A stretch of 64,000 nucleotides of DNA from Welwitschia mirabilis (taxonomy: Eukaryota > Gnetophyta > Gnetopsida > Welwitschiales), in NCBI GenBank assembly GCA_051453625.1, contig JBOZIK010000001.1, forward strand, positions 263,819,298-263,883,297. Reading direction: 5' to 3'. Under the pieces are notes generated by a model, which saw only the letters and a list, made by a program, of their open reading frames with translations, was not told where the DNA came from and did no database searches. This document shows positions 26,231 through 39,900 of this stretch, piece by piece; within the stretch, counting starts at the first letter, position 1; every line of letters starts with the position of its first letter. Made by a program: the position numbers and the translations under genes.

Positions 26231-27122
26231 GAATATATAAATATAGGTCAACAAAAGGTCATAAGCTTAACTCAACATGGATAAGGGTAGAGATAAAAGA
26301 ATCCTAAACATAATGTACAATTTATGAACAAAATTGCAAGCTTTAATAATATGTAAGATACAAAATAAAGCTTTTAAGAATGTAACATTATGATACAGGA
26401 AGGAAATGAGAAAAAATAAGTAAGCTAAGAACCATACAAGAAATAGATTAAATAAATAAATCATACCCAAATTAAGATGGAAGATCCAAAGTTCCAAGGA
26501 CTTCCAAGCTCCAAGTTGAAGTTACAAAGATTTGATAGTGAAGGCTTTCTCAAGGTGTGAAATAATAAGAGAATAAAGTTATATTTATAGCAAAGGATGA
26601 AGGATATAAAAAGATAGGAGAACATGGAGAGACACCATCATAAAAGAGGCTAGTGAAGGTGGTGGATGCATTGGAAGTCATGATGGTATTGAAAGTGGTG
26701 AAGGTGGTGGAATGGTGGGGATTTCATTACCTTGCCAAATAACTAGGTGCATAACATTTCATCATAATAATAATAATGCATTTATTAAAATAAGAAATAA
26801 CAATGAGTCATCTCATAAATATAATTTTCATGTGTAAGTAAAGAAAAATTATTATAATTAAAAAAGAAAAATACTGAAACCACTAACTTATCCACTAACA
26901 TGTCCACTACTTTAACTAACTACTTTGGCCACTATCATAGCCATTAACATAGTTACTAATTTAACCACTAAAGGTTGTAATTAAATTACCAAGGATTTAC
27001 AAGAAGAATAATATTAGGACTATTATAAATAAAAGAAGTTAAAATAAAAATTATAGCACAAATCTTTACAATATAATTATACTTAATAATAAGTACAATA
27101 ACTGAATTAGGTTGTGGACCCT

Positions 27123-30100
27123 TGTAATATCCACCTTAACACCCCTCAATTCCTATAATAATAAAAGATGAGGTAGTAGAATGACCATGTCATAGTGCAT
27201 ATATTAAAAAATAATGGCAAGTATCCTAGCCTAGTTTTAAATAATTTATATAGATGCATTTCCAAGGTGTTAGTAAAGTTATAATTTGGTTATCTAGCCA
27301 ATATCTGCATAAGTTGTACACACAAGAATATGCTTAACATAGATAGTTATACTAGTTAACATTATGCTTAACTAATATTTCCTGTTCTTTAATACACTTG
27401 ATAAACTAAATTAAGATAAGAAATGAAATAGTAACAAATCTAGTATTAATGGTTATATATNNNNNNNNNNNNNNNNNNNNNNNNNNATATATATAACTAA
27501 CAAGGTTAGCTGGCGCTGAGGAGAACTGAACAAAATATCTCTTCACTCATTTTCTTAATTTTAACATGACAATCAATTAGACAAGCAACATGAGCTATGG
27601 GTTTAATATGCATATGCAAAAAGATAGTCTATGAGGAGAGTGTTGTCTGAAGAAGAGATTTTAGAGGGAATGCAGTCATTGATAATGTTTCCTTTATAGC
27701 ATAGTGAATATGGGGAAAGAGGGAGCCGATGTAAAGAGAGAGAAAGAATGTTAGGGAACTGAGAAAAACAAGAGCAGAAGCAATAAGAAAGTAAGTGAGC
27801 ACAATGAAGTTATGAATGTGTAGATGCTTAACACTAGTAAAGGAGGGGGCACTGTGATTAACACAGATGACAAGAGTAGTATGCGGGTTAGCTTGCATGA
27901 AAATAGAGTTTAGTGGGGGATGATGTATTAAGATGAGAGGTAGCGTTATAGCACATAGGCACTGGCATGGGGTGCAATGGGTTAGTAGGTACAAAGTGCA
28001 TTAGAAGAAAGGACTAGTATAAGGGCTAGTAACAGTGGCAGATAGCTAAGGGCGACAAACTCGATAGATGGTGGAATTAGCAGTGAGGTAATGAAACAAG
28101 CTGGTGATGGCAGCATTAAAGATGGAAGGAGGAGCATAGGACATGATGAGACACATAACAAGGCACATAGAGGTCACAATGAGTGCAATGAAGGATGACA
28201 TGAATCTAAAGATTCTTTATGGATGAATGTAGGTAAAACATAGGGTGCAGACTATGAACAAAAGGGGGAGTGGATGATGCATAGGAGAGTAGGGTACACA
28301 GGTGAGTAAAGGTAAATGTAAAGGTATGGGCTATAAGGTGGTGAGGCACACAAGACTAAAACAGGGCACTAAGGAAGGAGACTATGGCCTCAGGTGTGAA
28401 CAAGAGAAGGAATATGCAACTCATCAAGAGAACATAAGGAAAAATGGATTTTCAAAAAAATAAGAATAATATACTCAATTTTTTTAACATGTCAGAAGGC
28501 TTAATTCAAATAAAAATAAAGGTATTTCAAAAGATTTATTTTTTGAATAGGGGTTTAAATTTTAGATCACTACCTTGATTATGACATGTAATAACTAGTT
28601 AATCCAGAGAGCACTTTGACAAGAAGTTGGAGATCACTATAGATAAGGTTTTCCTTAAGAAGGTTGCTTATAGTTGGACATTGAATGTTTTCATGATTGA
28701 TCCTACTTACATGAATAGCCTAAGTCAACATACTCTTTATCAATCTTAACTTACAGTTTCTTAATTAAAAGTGCTAATAAAACTTTTAAATAAAATTCAA
28801 GTCTACTAAAGGTATACATAATTTTAATACATGTGGAACAACATTATATAAATTAAAATCATCTTAAAAGCTTATGATCTTTTTATCAAGAAAATCCAAT
28901 ACTACCATCTCACATATATCAAGCATGTAATAATTTACTTCATCATGTAGTAATAAAGCAGAGAAAGAAACACTTGATCAATAAAATACTTTGAGATAAT
29001 TTATGTTATTAGTTAAATAAACATAGCTTCATTAATAGAAAATAAGTTTGAGTACATGCAATATAATGGATTCATAAAATCTTCAAAATTAATTCCAACT
29101 ATAGCATTTCATATAACAATTGAAGTAAAGGATGACATATAACATTCATATAACTACAGAAGCAATCATATAAGTAACATGTAGTTATTCATAAAATCAC
29201 TGGTTCTTATCTACATTCTTGCATGTAATATTTCTTGCACAAGCATAAGTGATGTAAGAACTAATTTTCATCATAGCTCCCAGTGTGACCCATAAGAAGA
29301 AATAGGTTAGGAAGGTTTCCAAGGATAAGATAGATAACATGACTATAACTGCTCATCCAATTAGAATTATGCTCTTTAGGGACATCTCACTTCAAGTACA
29401 AGTAAGCCAATTACACATAACCAAGAGGGACATGATTTTCATAATAGTACACATATCTTTTCCTTTTGTTTTGGAGGTTCGGTCTAGATACCTTAGAACT
29501 CATAATATAGAGCTTTACTCTAAGGTTCAAAAAACTTGTTATCTTAATCGAAATTAAATTTCATAATTTATTTTCACCTAGGTACATAGTCAACAAGAGA
29601 CTCAAGGCTTAAAAGAGGTTAGTCACAATAACTCATTCATGATAGATGATAATAAGATCACTCAAGTTTCATAATAAGATCATAAGAATCACACTCAATA
29701 AACTCAAAAGACTCACATAGGGTGTGGATAATATACTACAAGTTATAAGAAAATATTAACACACATATAACAATAGGATATACATACTACATTCATTTCA
29801 AGCTATAAAATACAAGAAAAAGAGATTTAAAACACAAGACATGCAAGTATGTAAAAAGAGGGTTTATGAATTACACCTATCCTTAACCAAGTCAAACATG
29901 CTCCTAGAGGGAATCAAGCTTCACATGATCAAGTCATAAAATAGCACTCCAAAGATAAGGGTTTCAAGTGTTGATGATAGGGGACTAGTAGTAGGACTGA
30001 CAATAGGATTAGATTTCAACAAATAGTTTAGGTTTTCTTAACTCTTCCTTTTCCAGTCTGGTCACTGGGCATGAATAATAATATAATATCATCTGATAAA

Positions 30101-30518
30101 TCATTTTAACTACATGTAATAATTAACATGAACTAATACTTAAGATCACATGAAAATACTAGTGCATTAATAAAAGAATGCTAAGAAAATTAATATCAAG
30201 CTGCAATTACAAGAAATATAAAATACATCATAAAAACTAGTGTTAAACTACATCTAAGAGAAAATCATGCATAATTAATATTAATATTCAAATAAAATAA
30301 ATATATAATAAAATAATAACTCCAAGTTAATCTTCAATAAAATTTTAAAATAATATTTTGCAATTTTATTTATTTCTACTATTAGTTTTACTTCAGATTC
30401 TTTTATTTTTCAATTGCAAGCAAAAGTTATTTATTATTAAAAGGAAATTTTGATATCTAATTATTTATTAAAGTAACTAAGAAGGATTTCTAACCTTAGT
30501 AGAAATATAGATGTGACA
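27123..30518 (-). repeat. 3' LTR of element B
   Basis: About 3.4 kb. It begins TGTCACATCT at 30518 on the minus strand and ends at 27123 (plus strand TGTAATATCCACC). Collinear with 34832-38163. The 26-N gap at 27461-27486 falls in an (AT)n tract that is intact in the other LTR at 35084-35123. Confidence 0.88.
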
Positions 30519-30545
30519 AATCTCCCCCACTCCCTTTCTTTTCTC
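30519..30545 (-). promoter_or_regulatory. Polypurine tract of element B
   Basis: The minus strand reads AAGAAAGGGAGTGGGGGAG immediately before the 3' LTR. It is well preserved compared with the surrounding pol sequence. Confidence 0.85.
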
Positions 30546-30559
30546 CTGTGCCTCTTAAG

Positions 30560-32000
30560 AGGTTTTCTCTTGGAAATGAACTAATAACTTAGGTTTTCAC
30601 TATATGATATCATCCTTCATCTCCCATATTGCTTCATCTTCTAACTACACTACTCACTTGATCTTATATAATTTAGCTATTTTTCATTAAAGTACCATTC
30701 CATTTTGATTAAGTAATTTCATTGGTTAAACTTTCATTAAACATTTAGGAAGTATAGTAATGTCCTAATTTGGAATGATCTTCATCCCATCAGTGACACA
30801 TTTCCTCAATAGTGATATATGAAAAACATTATTCAACATGGATAAATGTGGAGGTAAGGTTAACTTATAAGATATAGGCCCAACTCTACTAATCACCTGA
30901 TAAGGTCTAATAAATCTCAGAGCTAATTTTTCCTTCTTAGTAAACTTAAATACTTTCTTAAATGGGGAACATTTGAGAAACATTTAGTCATGTTCTTGAA
31001 ATTCTAATGGCCTTCTATGTTGATTTGCATACTTCACTTGCCTATCTTCCATTTCTTGGAGTCTTTTCCTAATTTATCTAACTCTTTCTTCTAATTATTA
31101 AGTGGAGGAAACTTTTAATAACCTTTTGTTTAATGCATTAAACTAAGAAGATGGAGTCATACGTGCCCTTCCATACAGGGCTTCAAACAGTGCTCATTCA
31201 ATAGATTCTTAGTAGTTATTATTATAAGTAAAATCCATCAATGATAAATGATTTGCCTATGAACTACCAAAATCTAAAATAGCCATTCTCAACAAGTCCT
31301 TCAAAATATAATTTATCCTCTTAGTCTATCCATCTATTTGGAGATGAAAAGTTATACTTAGATTTAGATTCATTCTCACTTCCTTATGGAAGGTAATTTA
31401 AAATTTGGATGTGAATTTATTAACTCTATCAAAAATTATCATCTTAGGTATTCTGTATAGTCTAACAACATTCTTGACATACTTCCTTATAATTCACTTA
31501 GCTGTATTTGTCATCTTTACTAGATAGAAGTTATCACTCTTTATCAATATGTGCACTACAAAAAAAATAGAATCATAGCCTTCCTTGATCTTATGAAAAC
31601 CTATAATAAAATCCATACCTATGGCTTTTCATTTTCACTTTTGGATATTATGATGATAGAGAAGTCCTACTGGATGTCTATGATTGGTCTTGACTAACCA
31701 ACAAGTCATACAATTAGCTATAAATTCAGCTATCTCCAATTTTATTCTTGGACACCAATAGAACTACTTAACATCTTTGTACATCTTTTTGACTTCTTAG
31801 TGGATAGCATATTTAGTTTTATGAAACTCCTTAAAAATTAGATTCTTAACTCTTGCCACATCAAAAACCATAATCTTCTCTAAATAATAGACCAAATCAC
31901 TTGTTGAAATAATAAATCATTACAACCTATATTTTCTCACTTTTCTACATAAAGGATAATTTTATTATGCTTCTAAGATGATGCTATGCATATAATTATC
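30560..32000 (-). pseudogene. Element B integrase and C-terminal chromodomain-like region (degenerate)
   Basis: On the minus strand about 31800-31690 gives an integrase zinc-binding-like part (YKDVK.FYWCPRIK, ANCMTCWLVK). About 31620-31420 gives the catalytic core run-up GMDFIIGF, GYDSIFFVV and PKMIIFDRVNKFTSKF. An open stretch at 30983-30765 gives VFKFTKKEKLALRFIRPYQV followed by VGPISYKLTLPPHLSMLNNV and FHISLLRK, the GPY/F-type module typical of chromoviruses. About 30650-30600 has EAIWEMKDDI, resembling the (A)TWE motif of a chromodomain. Stops and frameshifts are frequent. The domain order before the polypurine tract is normal. Confidence 0.82.
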
Positions 32001-32099
32001 TACTCTCAGATTATATAGTATATGCCTTCTTCTACTTAACGTATCAACCACTACATTATCCTATCCTACATGATAATATACTGTAAGATCATAATCCGA

Positions 32100-33250
32100 T
32101 AAAAATTCTATCCAACGCCTTTTCTTGAGGTTTAGATTTGATTGCATGTCAATGTACTTCAAACTCTTATGATCTATTCAAATCTCTATCTATTCACCAT
32201 ATAGATAGTACCTCCAAATTTTCAATGCATGAATGATAGCTGCTAGTTCTAGGTCATAAACAAGATAATTCTTCTCATGATTCTTGAGTTTTGTAAAAGC
32301 ATAAGCTATCTTCCTATGGTCGTACATTAAGACTTCCCCTAACTCTTCACCTAAGGCATCTGTGTAAACTTTATAAGGCTTCCTTAGTTTCAACATCCTC
32401 AAAACTAATGTTGAAACATGAAATATCTTTAACATTTGAAAACCTTTATCACACAATTTAGTCCATTCAAATCGATTCTTCTTTCTTAGTATTGAAGTTA
32501 AGGGGGAAGCTATCTTAGAAAAATTCTTTATAAATATTGTATAGTATTCACTAAGATTAAGAAAGATTTTAAATTCTAACATTGATTCATGTTTAGGCCA
32601 TTCCACAATAGCTTGGACTTTATCTTCATTCATACTAACTTCTTTTTAAGAAATCACATGGCCTAGAAATTTAACCTTGAATAATCAAAACTTACACTCA
32701 TTAAGATTTGTGTAAAAATGTCTATAGGGTATCTAGCACTATTTTCAAATGCTTCTCATGAGCATCCTTGGTTGAAGAATATACAAAATTATCTAAAAAT
32801 ATCATTCATCACTACCATAAATGCTTCAAGTGCATTAGTAAGGCCAAAGGAACTACTCGAAATTCATAATGTCCATACCTAGTTTGGGAAGATATTTTAA
32901 AGACATCTTCTTCCTTGATCCTAAGTTGATGATATACTAACTTAAGGATAATCTTGGAGAAGACTTGAGCATATTTAAGTTAATCAAATAAATCCTCTAT
33001 CTAAGGTAAGGGATAGCTATTTCTTATTATGATTTTATTCAACATTCTCTAGTCCACACATAACCTCAAACTCCATGAAGATATACTTAGCCTAATCAAC
33101 TCCTTATTCAAAAGTGTAGCTATCTAAGTCTTTAACTTAGCTAACTCCATAGGAGACATCTTGTAAGATACCTTAGGAATTGGTTCTGCACTAGGCTTAA
33201 GAGTTATTTCAAAATTCTCATCTCTACTGGGAGGGAAACTTGGTAATTCT
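32100..33250 (-). pseudogene. Element B reverse transcriptase and RNase H (degenerate)
   Basis: Reverse transcriptase and RNase H copy the element RNA into DNA. The longest open stretch (32633-32190, 147 codons) spans the RT thumb to the RNase H start. It includes VQAIVEWPKH, LSEYYTIFIKNFSKIASPLT and FEWTKLCDKGFQ, then the RNase H segment YKVYTDALGEELGEVLMYD and a block around YLVYDLELAAIIHALKIWRY. In RNase H the first Asp is kept (TDA). Near 32785-32760 the RT active site reads LDNFVYS instead of LDDxxVYS. Upstream (to about 33250) the frame is broken. The order gag-PR-RT-RH-INT is that of Ty3/Gypsy. Confidence 0.85.
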
Positions 33251-33399
33251 TCAAGAAATAGATCAACCTATTCCTTTATCATTGAAGTATAAAAAACCTT
33301 TGACTGAGATTGGAGATAACATAATAACTTATCTATCCCAAATGTTTCTTGACTATGTACTTCTTTCATCATCTGTTTCTTACTTATCAATCTTCCCAT

Positions 33400-34790
33400 A
33401 GGAGGAGTAGGGATGATGGATAGCCAAACATTCTTCCCATTTTTTTATTATTACTAGAATCTATCTAGAGAAACAATCAATTTGATCCCTATTTTCTTGA
33501 AGCTAATTCATGCCCAAGATGATATCAAAATGTCCCTATTGTAGAATTAGAAATTGTGCCTAGAAGATATAACCTCCAACTATAATATCACACTAAGGGA
33601 TTTTGTCAAGATCCTTAACTATAATACCATCATGAAGTTCCATTACCACTCTATTTTTAATATGCACATTAAGACATCTCAAGAGATATGAAAGAATTTA
33701 TTGCTCGAGGATCTAATAAAATTTTAATAAGAATATTAAATATAGGACCTGTTATTTTTAAGAGTATTGATAATTGAACTTCTTTCCTGGATATGGATGC
33801 ATACAGTTTCTTGACATCTATAGTTTCTTACTACTCTCTTCTCTTGTTAGGGAAATTCTTGATTATATTATCCCCTCTAATTAGAACATCTAGTATCCTT
33901 GGAATTCTATAATTCTGTTCTTATAGCAGAAGATGGTAGTGCCACAAGTTTTTTTTCCTCTTCCTTGGGGTTTCTTAACCTCTAATTTATTCATCCTAGT
34001 AGCCTCATACTGACCTCTATCTCTACCTTCTTTTGTATTGATATAAAAAGGTCTTTTTCTAGTTTGGGTTCCCCTCTGATCCTTGGGGGTTTTCCTATCT
34101 ATCATAAAGTTTCTACACTAGACCAGGATTTTTTAGTTAGCCTTGTCTTTTTCAAGGCCTCTGTAAATATCTTCAGCTGAAACAATCTAACCTACCTCTG
34201 GATAATAGGATGCAAACAAGCCACTAACCTTAGAATATTAACTAATTCATTGTTCGTTATGTCTAGCACATACCTCAACAACTATGTAAATTAGTTCTCA
34301 TATAGAGCTACTAACATTGACACCTTTCTAAGATTGTAAAATTATTCTGCTTTGGTATTTTTTTAAAACTCTAATATGAACATAGCTTGGAAGTGCTTTT
34401 AAAAGACTTTCTAAGAGACCTAATCAAGAAAGGGGGGTTGTACCTTCTCTACATTCCACCATAAATCTACATTCTTCCTTAACTAATGTAAAGCTAAAAT
34501 GGTCCTCTACTTAAAGATGAAGTTAAACAACTCTAACTATTTATTAATGGAAATTATCGAGGCCTTATCTTCAGCTGCATTATTTGCCCCTTCAAAGATT
34601 TGGGGATTCAGTAACTAAAAATGCATAATCCAGATTTGTAGTGCTTTTTCATCATTTATACTATCTCTCCTAGTCTGGATTCCTTCCACAAGAAGGTTCA
34701 CAGCTATTACCAAGGATCTCACTCATCAGAGGAAGACAGTATAACTCTTCGGCGAGGCGGGGTTGAGATAAATACTAGGATAAAATTTAT
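33400..34790 (-). pseudogene. Element B gag and protease region (degenerate)
   Basis: This is the 5' coding part of element B on the minus strand. An open stretch at 34105-33890 is Lys/Arg/Gln-rich (KTPKDQRGTQTRKRPF) and ends CGTTIFCYKNRIIEFQGY, which looks like a decayed zinc knuckle CxxC...GHxxxxC. The capsid part towards 34780 is too damaged to name motifs. The protease catalytic site was not located with confidence; it should lie at about 33450-33600. Assignment rests mainly on position between the primer site and RT. Confidence 0.6.
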
Positions 34791-34811
34791 TAATCAAATT
34801 TAACTTTTCAA

Positions 34812-34830
34812 CATAGAGCTCTGATAAAAA
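34812..34830 (-). promoter_or_regulatory. Primer binding site of element B (initiator Met tRNA type)
   Basis: The plus strand reads catagagctctgataaaaa. Its complement, TTTTTATCAGAGCTCTATG, matches TGGTATCAGAGC with decay of the first bases. It adjoins the LTR end at 34832. Confidence 0.8.
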
Positions 34831-34831
34831 A

Positions 34832-37800
34832 TGTAATGTTCACCTTAACACCCATCAGTTCCTAGAATAAAAAAAGACGAGCTAGCAGAATGATCATATC
34901 ATAGTGCATATATTAATAAATAATGACTATTATCTTAGCTTGGTTTTAATAAATTTATATAGATGCATTTCCAAGGTATTTTTAAAGTTATAGTTTGGTT
35001 ATCTAGCTAAAATATATATAACTTGTACATCCAAGAATATGCTTAACCTAGATAGTTGTACTAGATAATATTAAATGGGTTGAATATATATATATATACA
35101 CACATATATATATATATATATACTTAAATAATATCTCATGTTCTTTAATACAGTTGATAGAGTGAATTAAGATAAGAAATGAAATATTAAAAAATCTAGT
35201 ATCAATGGTTATATAAATCTATAAAATATGGTTGGCTAGTACTGAGGAAAATCAAACTCAAGATTCCTCCACTCTTTTTCTTAATGTTAACATGGCAACC
35301 AGTTAGGTGAGCATCATGATATATGAATCTATTGTGCACACACAAGTAGGTAGTCTATGAGGGAAGTGCTATCTGAAGAAGAGATATTAAAGGGGTTAAA
35401 GTAATTAACAATGTTACCTTTACAACATAGCGGTTATGGGAAAAGAGGAGGCTAATGTAGAGAGAGAGGAATAATGTTAGGTCATTAAGAATAATAAGAT
35501 GAAAAGCAATAAGATAATAAGTGAGTGCAGAAGAGTTATGAGGATGCAAGAATATAACACTCATAGAGGGCGGGCATTGGGATCAACATAGATAGCAATA
35601 GCTCACATGGAAACATAGTTCGACAAGGGACAATGCACTACAATGGGAGATAGAGTGCTAGCATGTAGGTGTGGGAATAGGGTACAACAGGTTAATAGTT
35701 ATAGAGTGCATTAGAATGGAGGGCCGATGTGAGGGCTAGTAATAGTAGTAGATAGCTAAGTGCAGCAAACACGATGGACAGTGGAACTAGCAGTGAGGTA
35801 TTAAGGCCAACTGAAGATATCAAAATTAAAGATGGAAGGAGGAGCATAGGGCGTGGAAGGTGCATAGTAGGACATGCGGTGATTGTAGCAAGTGCAACAG
35901 AGGATGACTTAGGGAAAAAGAGAGTTTATGAATGAATGTGAATGAAACATAAGATGTAGGCTATAAAGGAAATAAGGAGCGGATGATGCATAGAGAAGTA
36001 AGGAATGCGAGTGAACACAGCTTCATGTAAAGGAATGGGTTATGAAGACATGAGGCACACACAGGTGCAACAAGGTACTAAGGGAGGAGACTATGGCCTC
36101 AAGCATGAACAGAAGGAGGAACAAGTAACTCACTAAGAGAACATGAAAGAAAATAAATTTTCAAAAAAATAAGGGTAAGATATTTAAAATTTTTAATGTG
36201 TCATAAGACTTAAGTCAAATAAAAATAAAGGTCTTTTAAAACATTTATTTTTTAACTAGGGTTTTGAACTCTAGACTACTGCCTTGACTATGACATATGA
36301 TAACTGATTAACCTAAAGAGCAATTTGATAAGGAATTAGAGATGACTATAGATAAGTTTTACTTTAAGAAGGTTTCTTATAGTTGGACATCAAATTTTTC
36401 CATAATTGATCCTACATGGATGAATAAGCCTAAGTCAATCTATTCTTTATTAATCTTAACTCATAGTTTTTTAATTAAAAATGCTAATAGAACTTTTAAA
36501 TAAAATTCAAATCTACTAAAGGTGTAGATAACTTTAAGGCATGTGGAACAACATTTTATAAATTAAAATTGTATCAAAAGCTTATGACCTTTTTATAAGG
36601 AAAATTTAATACTACCATCTCACAAATATGAAGAATGTAATAACTTACTTTTTCATGTAGTAATAAAGTAGAGAAAAGAAGCACTTCATCAATAAAATAC
36701 CATGAGACAAGTTAAGTTATCAGTTAAATAAACTTAGCTTCATTAATAGAAAATAAATCTGAGTACATGCAACACAACTAATTTATAAAATTTTTAAAAC
36801 TAACTCCAACTGTAACATTCCATGCAACAACTAAAGTAAAGGATAACATATAATATCCAAACAACTATAGAAGAAAACATATAAGTATCATGTAGTTATT
36901 GACATAATCACTGCTTCTTCTCTGCATCCTTTCATGTAATATTTTTTGCACAAGCACAGGTGATGTGAGAACTAATTTTCATCATAGCTTCTAGTGTAGC
37001 CCACAATAAGGAATAGGTTGAAAAGGTTTTCAAGAACAAGATAGACAACATGACCATGACCACTAATCTAATTAGAATTATATTTTTTAGTGACATCTCA
37101 CATCAAGTAAAAGTAAGCTAGTTGCACACAACCAAGAGGAACAAGATTTTCATAATAGTGTGCATATCTTTCCCTTTCATCTTAGGACTCACAACAGAGA
37201 GATTCACTCTTTGATATTTGAACAACTTGTTACCTTAGGGGAATTAAATTTTATAATTTATTTTCATCAAGATCTATGATCAACAAGAGACTCAAGGTTT
37301 ACAAGAGTTTTGTTACAATAACTCATTTATGATAGACAATAATAAGATCACTCAAGTTTCAGAAGAAGATCACAAAACTCAGACTTAACAGAATATCGAA
37401 ATACTCATACAAGATGTGGGTAATAGACTATAAGGAAATGTTAACACATACATAACAACAAGATATACATATTGCATTCATTTCAAGTTATAAAATACAA
37501 GAAAAGAGATTTAAAACATAAGGCATGCAAGTATGTAAAAAGAGGGTTTATGAACCACACCTGTCCTTAAGAAAGTCCTACATGCTCCTAGAGGGAATCA
37601 AGCTTCATAAGATCAAGTAAAAAAATATGACTCTAAAGATAAGGATTTCAAATATTTATGATAATGGACTAATAGTAGGTTTAGATTTCAACAAATAGTT
37701 CAAGATTCCTTATCTCTTTCTTTCCAAGTCTGACCACTCGGTGTGAATAATGATATAATATCATTTGATAATTCATTTTAACTACATGTAATAATTAATA

Positions 37801-38163
37801 TAAACTAATGTGCATGAATAAGACAAGGTTAAGAAAATTAATGTCACACTACAACTACAAGAAATCTAAAATACATCATGAAATCTAGTGTTAAATTGCA
37901 TCTAATAGAAAATCATGCATAATTAATATTAATATCTAAATAAACTAAATATCTTAAAAAAATGATCCCAAGTTAATCTTCAATTAAATTTTAAAATAAT
38001 ATTTTGCAATTGCATTTAATTCTACTATTACTTTTACTTTAGATTCTTTTATTTTTCAACTAGAAGCTAAAGTTATTTATTATTAAAAGGAAATTTTGAT
38101 TTCTAATTATTTATCAAAATAACTAAGAGAGTTTATAACCTTAGTAGAACTTTGGAAATGCTA
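34832..38163 (-). repeat. 5' LTR of element B
   Basis: Collinear with 27123-30518. The minus-strand end AACATTACA abuts the primer site. The outer end has decayed from TGTCACATCT-type to TAGCATTTCC. The pair shows many substitutions, so the insertion is not recent. Confidence 0.88.
35084..35123. repeat. (TA)n microsatellite with a CACA interruption
   Basis: Alternating TA/CA tract in the B 5' LTR. The same locus in the 3' LTR is an assembly gap (27461-27486). Confidence 0.9.
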
Positions 38164-38238
38164 ATCTTGTAACAATAAAATTCATTTTAATTAAATTTTT
38201 AGGTTAAGTCTTTAAACCTTAAAAATATACACATGACA
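38164..38238 (-). repeat. 3' LTR of element C, proximal part
   Basis: The sequence ttaattaaatttttaggtta...tttaaacct continues the C 3' LTR after the B insertion and matches 45887-45954. It includes the LTR terminus (minus strand TGTCATGTGT at 38238). Confidence 0.85.
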
Positions 38239-39900
38239 TTATTTCACTTAGTAGGTTTCATCCTTGAAACGTGAGCCATAATACATATATTTTATATTCT
38301 CAAATAGCTTCTCTTTCTATTTATCCTAATTGGTATATTTAGAAAGTTGAATTTATCTTCTTTCAATGCCATGGAAATTGATAAATAAGTTAACATGTTA
38401 TCTATAGATTTTCTAATCAAAGATATCGATCATCATAATAACACCAATCATCTCTTGTATCTGGAATGATCAAGTCTCTAAAAATTCTCTTTTTCCTCTA
38501 CCCTTCACTTTGAATTCATGAAATATGCTTTAGATATTGTATTTTATATGTACGTCAATTTTCAAAATTTGTAATAAATCTTTTATTATATATGAAATTT
38601 CAACCTTTTCCATTTCCTAGGTTATAGTTATTAGTTAATGTAGGAAAACATCATGGACTTGTATATGTTTCATGAGAGACTAGATAAATGATACATAATT
38701 ACTTTTACAAAGAACTATAAGAATATAGTTAACTATACTTATAGATGATTGGAAACAATTTAATTTCATAAGCTAAAACATTTCAATAACTTTGTTACTT
38801 TGACCAATATCAAAATAAGCTTGGACTATAAAATCCAAAAATATAAAATCAATTATTATACTAGAACAATCTCTCACTCTAAACTATGACACTCACCTCT
38901 AACAATGATATGTAGAAATCCTTTAGGCCTTAGCTCTTAAATTATAAGTTCTTCCACTCCACACTCCTTTATTATGTGCTTATTTCTATGCCTCTTCAAC
39001 ACTTTTGCTTGTATAATCTAGTTGAATTTCCACTTTAATAATTAATATGTATAATATAGCATCTTAAAGCCTAATAAGTTAAGGAAAAAATGTCTAAAAT
39101 AAGTTTACATTTTTAACCTAAGAATTAAATGGAAGACCTATAGCTAATATGATAGTATTAAATAATTAGTAAATTCTAACCAAAGTATTGTAATAATTAG
39201 CTAGAATATATGTACACATAATGTTTATATATACATATATGTATAAACATTTTCTAAAAATAATCTCATACTTAAATATATAATATGATATATTTCTTAG
39301 ATATAATATATGTAACAAGGAGAAAATGAAGGCACTAATCTATCTTTCTTAAATCATAAAAAATTAAAATTTCATCAAAAGGATTTAAAAACATAACCTA
39401 GAAAGGGTTTACATCCTTACCATTTAAGATCATGCCACATATGTGAGAAACATCGAGAAGACTTTTCTTACTTCTGTAATTAATAGTAACTCCATTACTA
39501 AGTTCTTATACTAAATAGGCAAATAGTACCATTTTGGTTCCTTTCTTAACTTAGAAATTTATTAAGTACTATATATATAAGACAAGTCTATCTAAGTAAA
39601 GGTAATGTGAAAGACCAAAACCTTTAGTAGAATTCTTCATTAAAACTTAACTTCTTATAAATATGAATCATCTGATTTTTATAAAACTATTTATTATGTT
39701 AATTACAAACTATTATATAATAAGAATTATGATGAGAGGATTTGCTAGAACTGCATCATCTTTATACCATAAGATCAGTAATTAAAATGACTAATTGAGT
39801 GCTAGACAAAAGAAAAACTCATAGCTAAATCTTTTCATTAATAGACGTGTGTGCTAATTAAAATCATATCATAGGGAGTGAGACAATACAATAAAAAATA
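38239..39900 (-). pseudogene. Element C pol 3' end (degenerate)
   Basis: Just before the 3' LTR the minus strand reads ...TTTCAAGGATGAAACC...AAATAATGTCATG. This is the same arrangement as the end of element D at 61575-61612 (FEDKT-type C-terminus, purine stretch, LTR). A block at 39060-38930 (VEIQLDYT...AHNKGVW in translation) is shared with element D at about 60620-60720 on the plus strand. The two elements are therefore relatives with the same 3' layout. Frames are heavily broken, and RNase H and integrase catalytic motifs could not be placed. Confidence 0.55.
39220..39251. repeat. Inverted repeat, 10-bp perfect arms
   Basis: Arms AATGTTTATA and TATAAACATT are separated by 12 bp of alternating TA/CA. 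It may extrude as a cruciform. It lies inside the decayed pol of element C and may be coincidental in such A+T-rich DNA. Confidence 0.6.

Larger units (their letters stand above)
24497..27122 (-). repeat. 3' LTR of element C, distal part (interrupted by element B)
   Basis: Aligns with 44033-45886: ctaaaatccac, ttctagtttact, gttcaaataaat, aggtcttccttt and the ttactccctttactct tandem block recur in the same order. The remaining ~75 bp of this LTR lies at 38164-38238 beyond element B. Gap 25079-26051 (973 N) falls inside. The intact LTR is only 1.92 kb, so the gap length is probably inflated. Confidence 0.85.
27118..38168 (-). mobile_element. Complete chromovirus-like Ty3/Gypsy element B, nested in element C
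   Basis: Minus-strand element with 3' LTR 27123-30518, polypurine tract 30519-30545, pol and gag remnants 30560-34790, initiator-Met primer site 34812-34830 and 5' LTR 34832-38163. Flanks are ACCCT (27118-27122) and ATCTT (38164-38168), identical except for two C-to-T changes. The uninterrupted ACCCT site exists in the other LTR of C at 45882-45886. All genes are broken, so it is not autonomous now. Confidence 0.88.

Noticed and set aside
27629-27994. 121-codon open frame on the minus strand
   Set aside because: Within the B 3' LTR. The equivalent frame in the other LTR (35355-35564) is shorter and diverged, so it is a chance frame in a less A+T-rich part.
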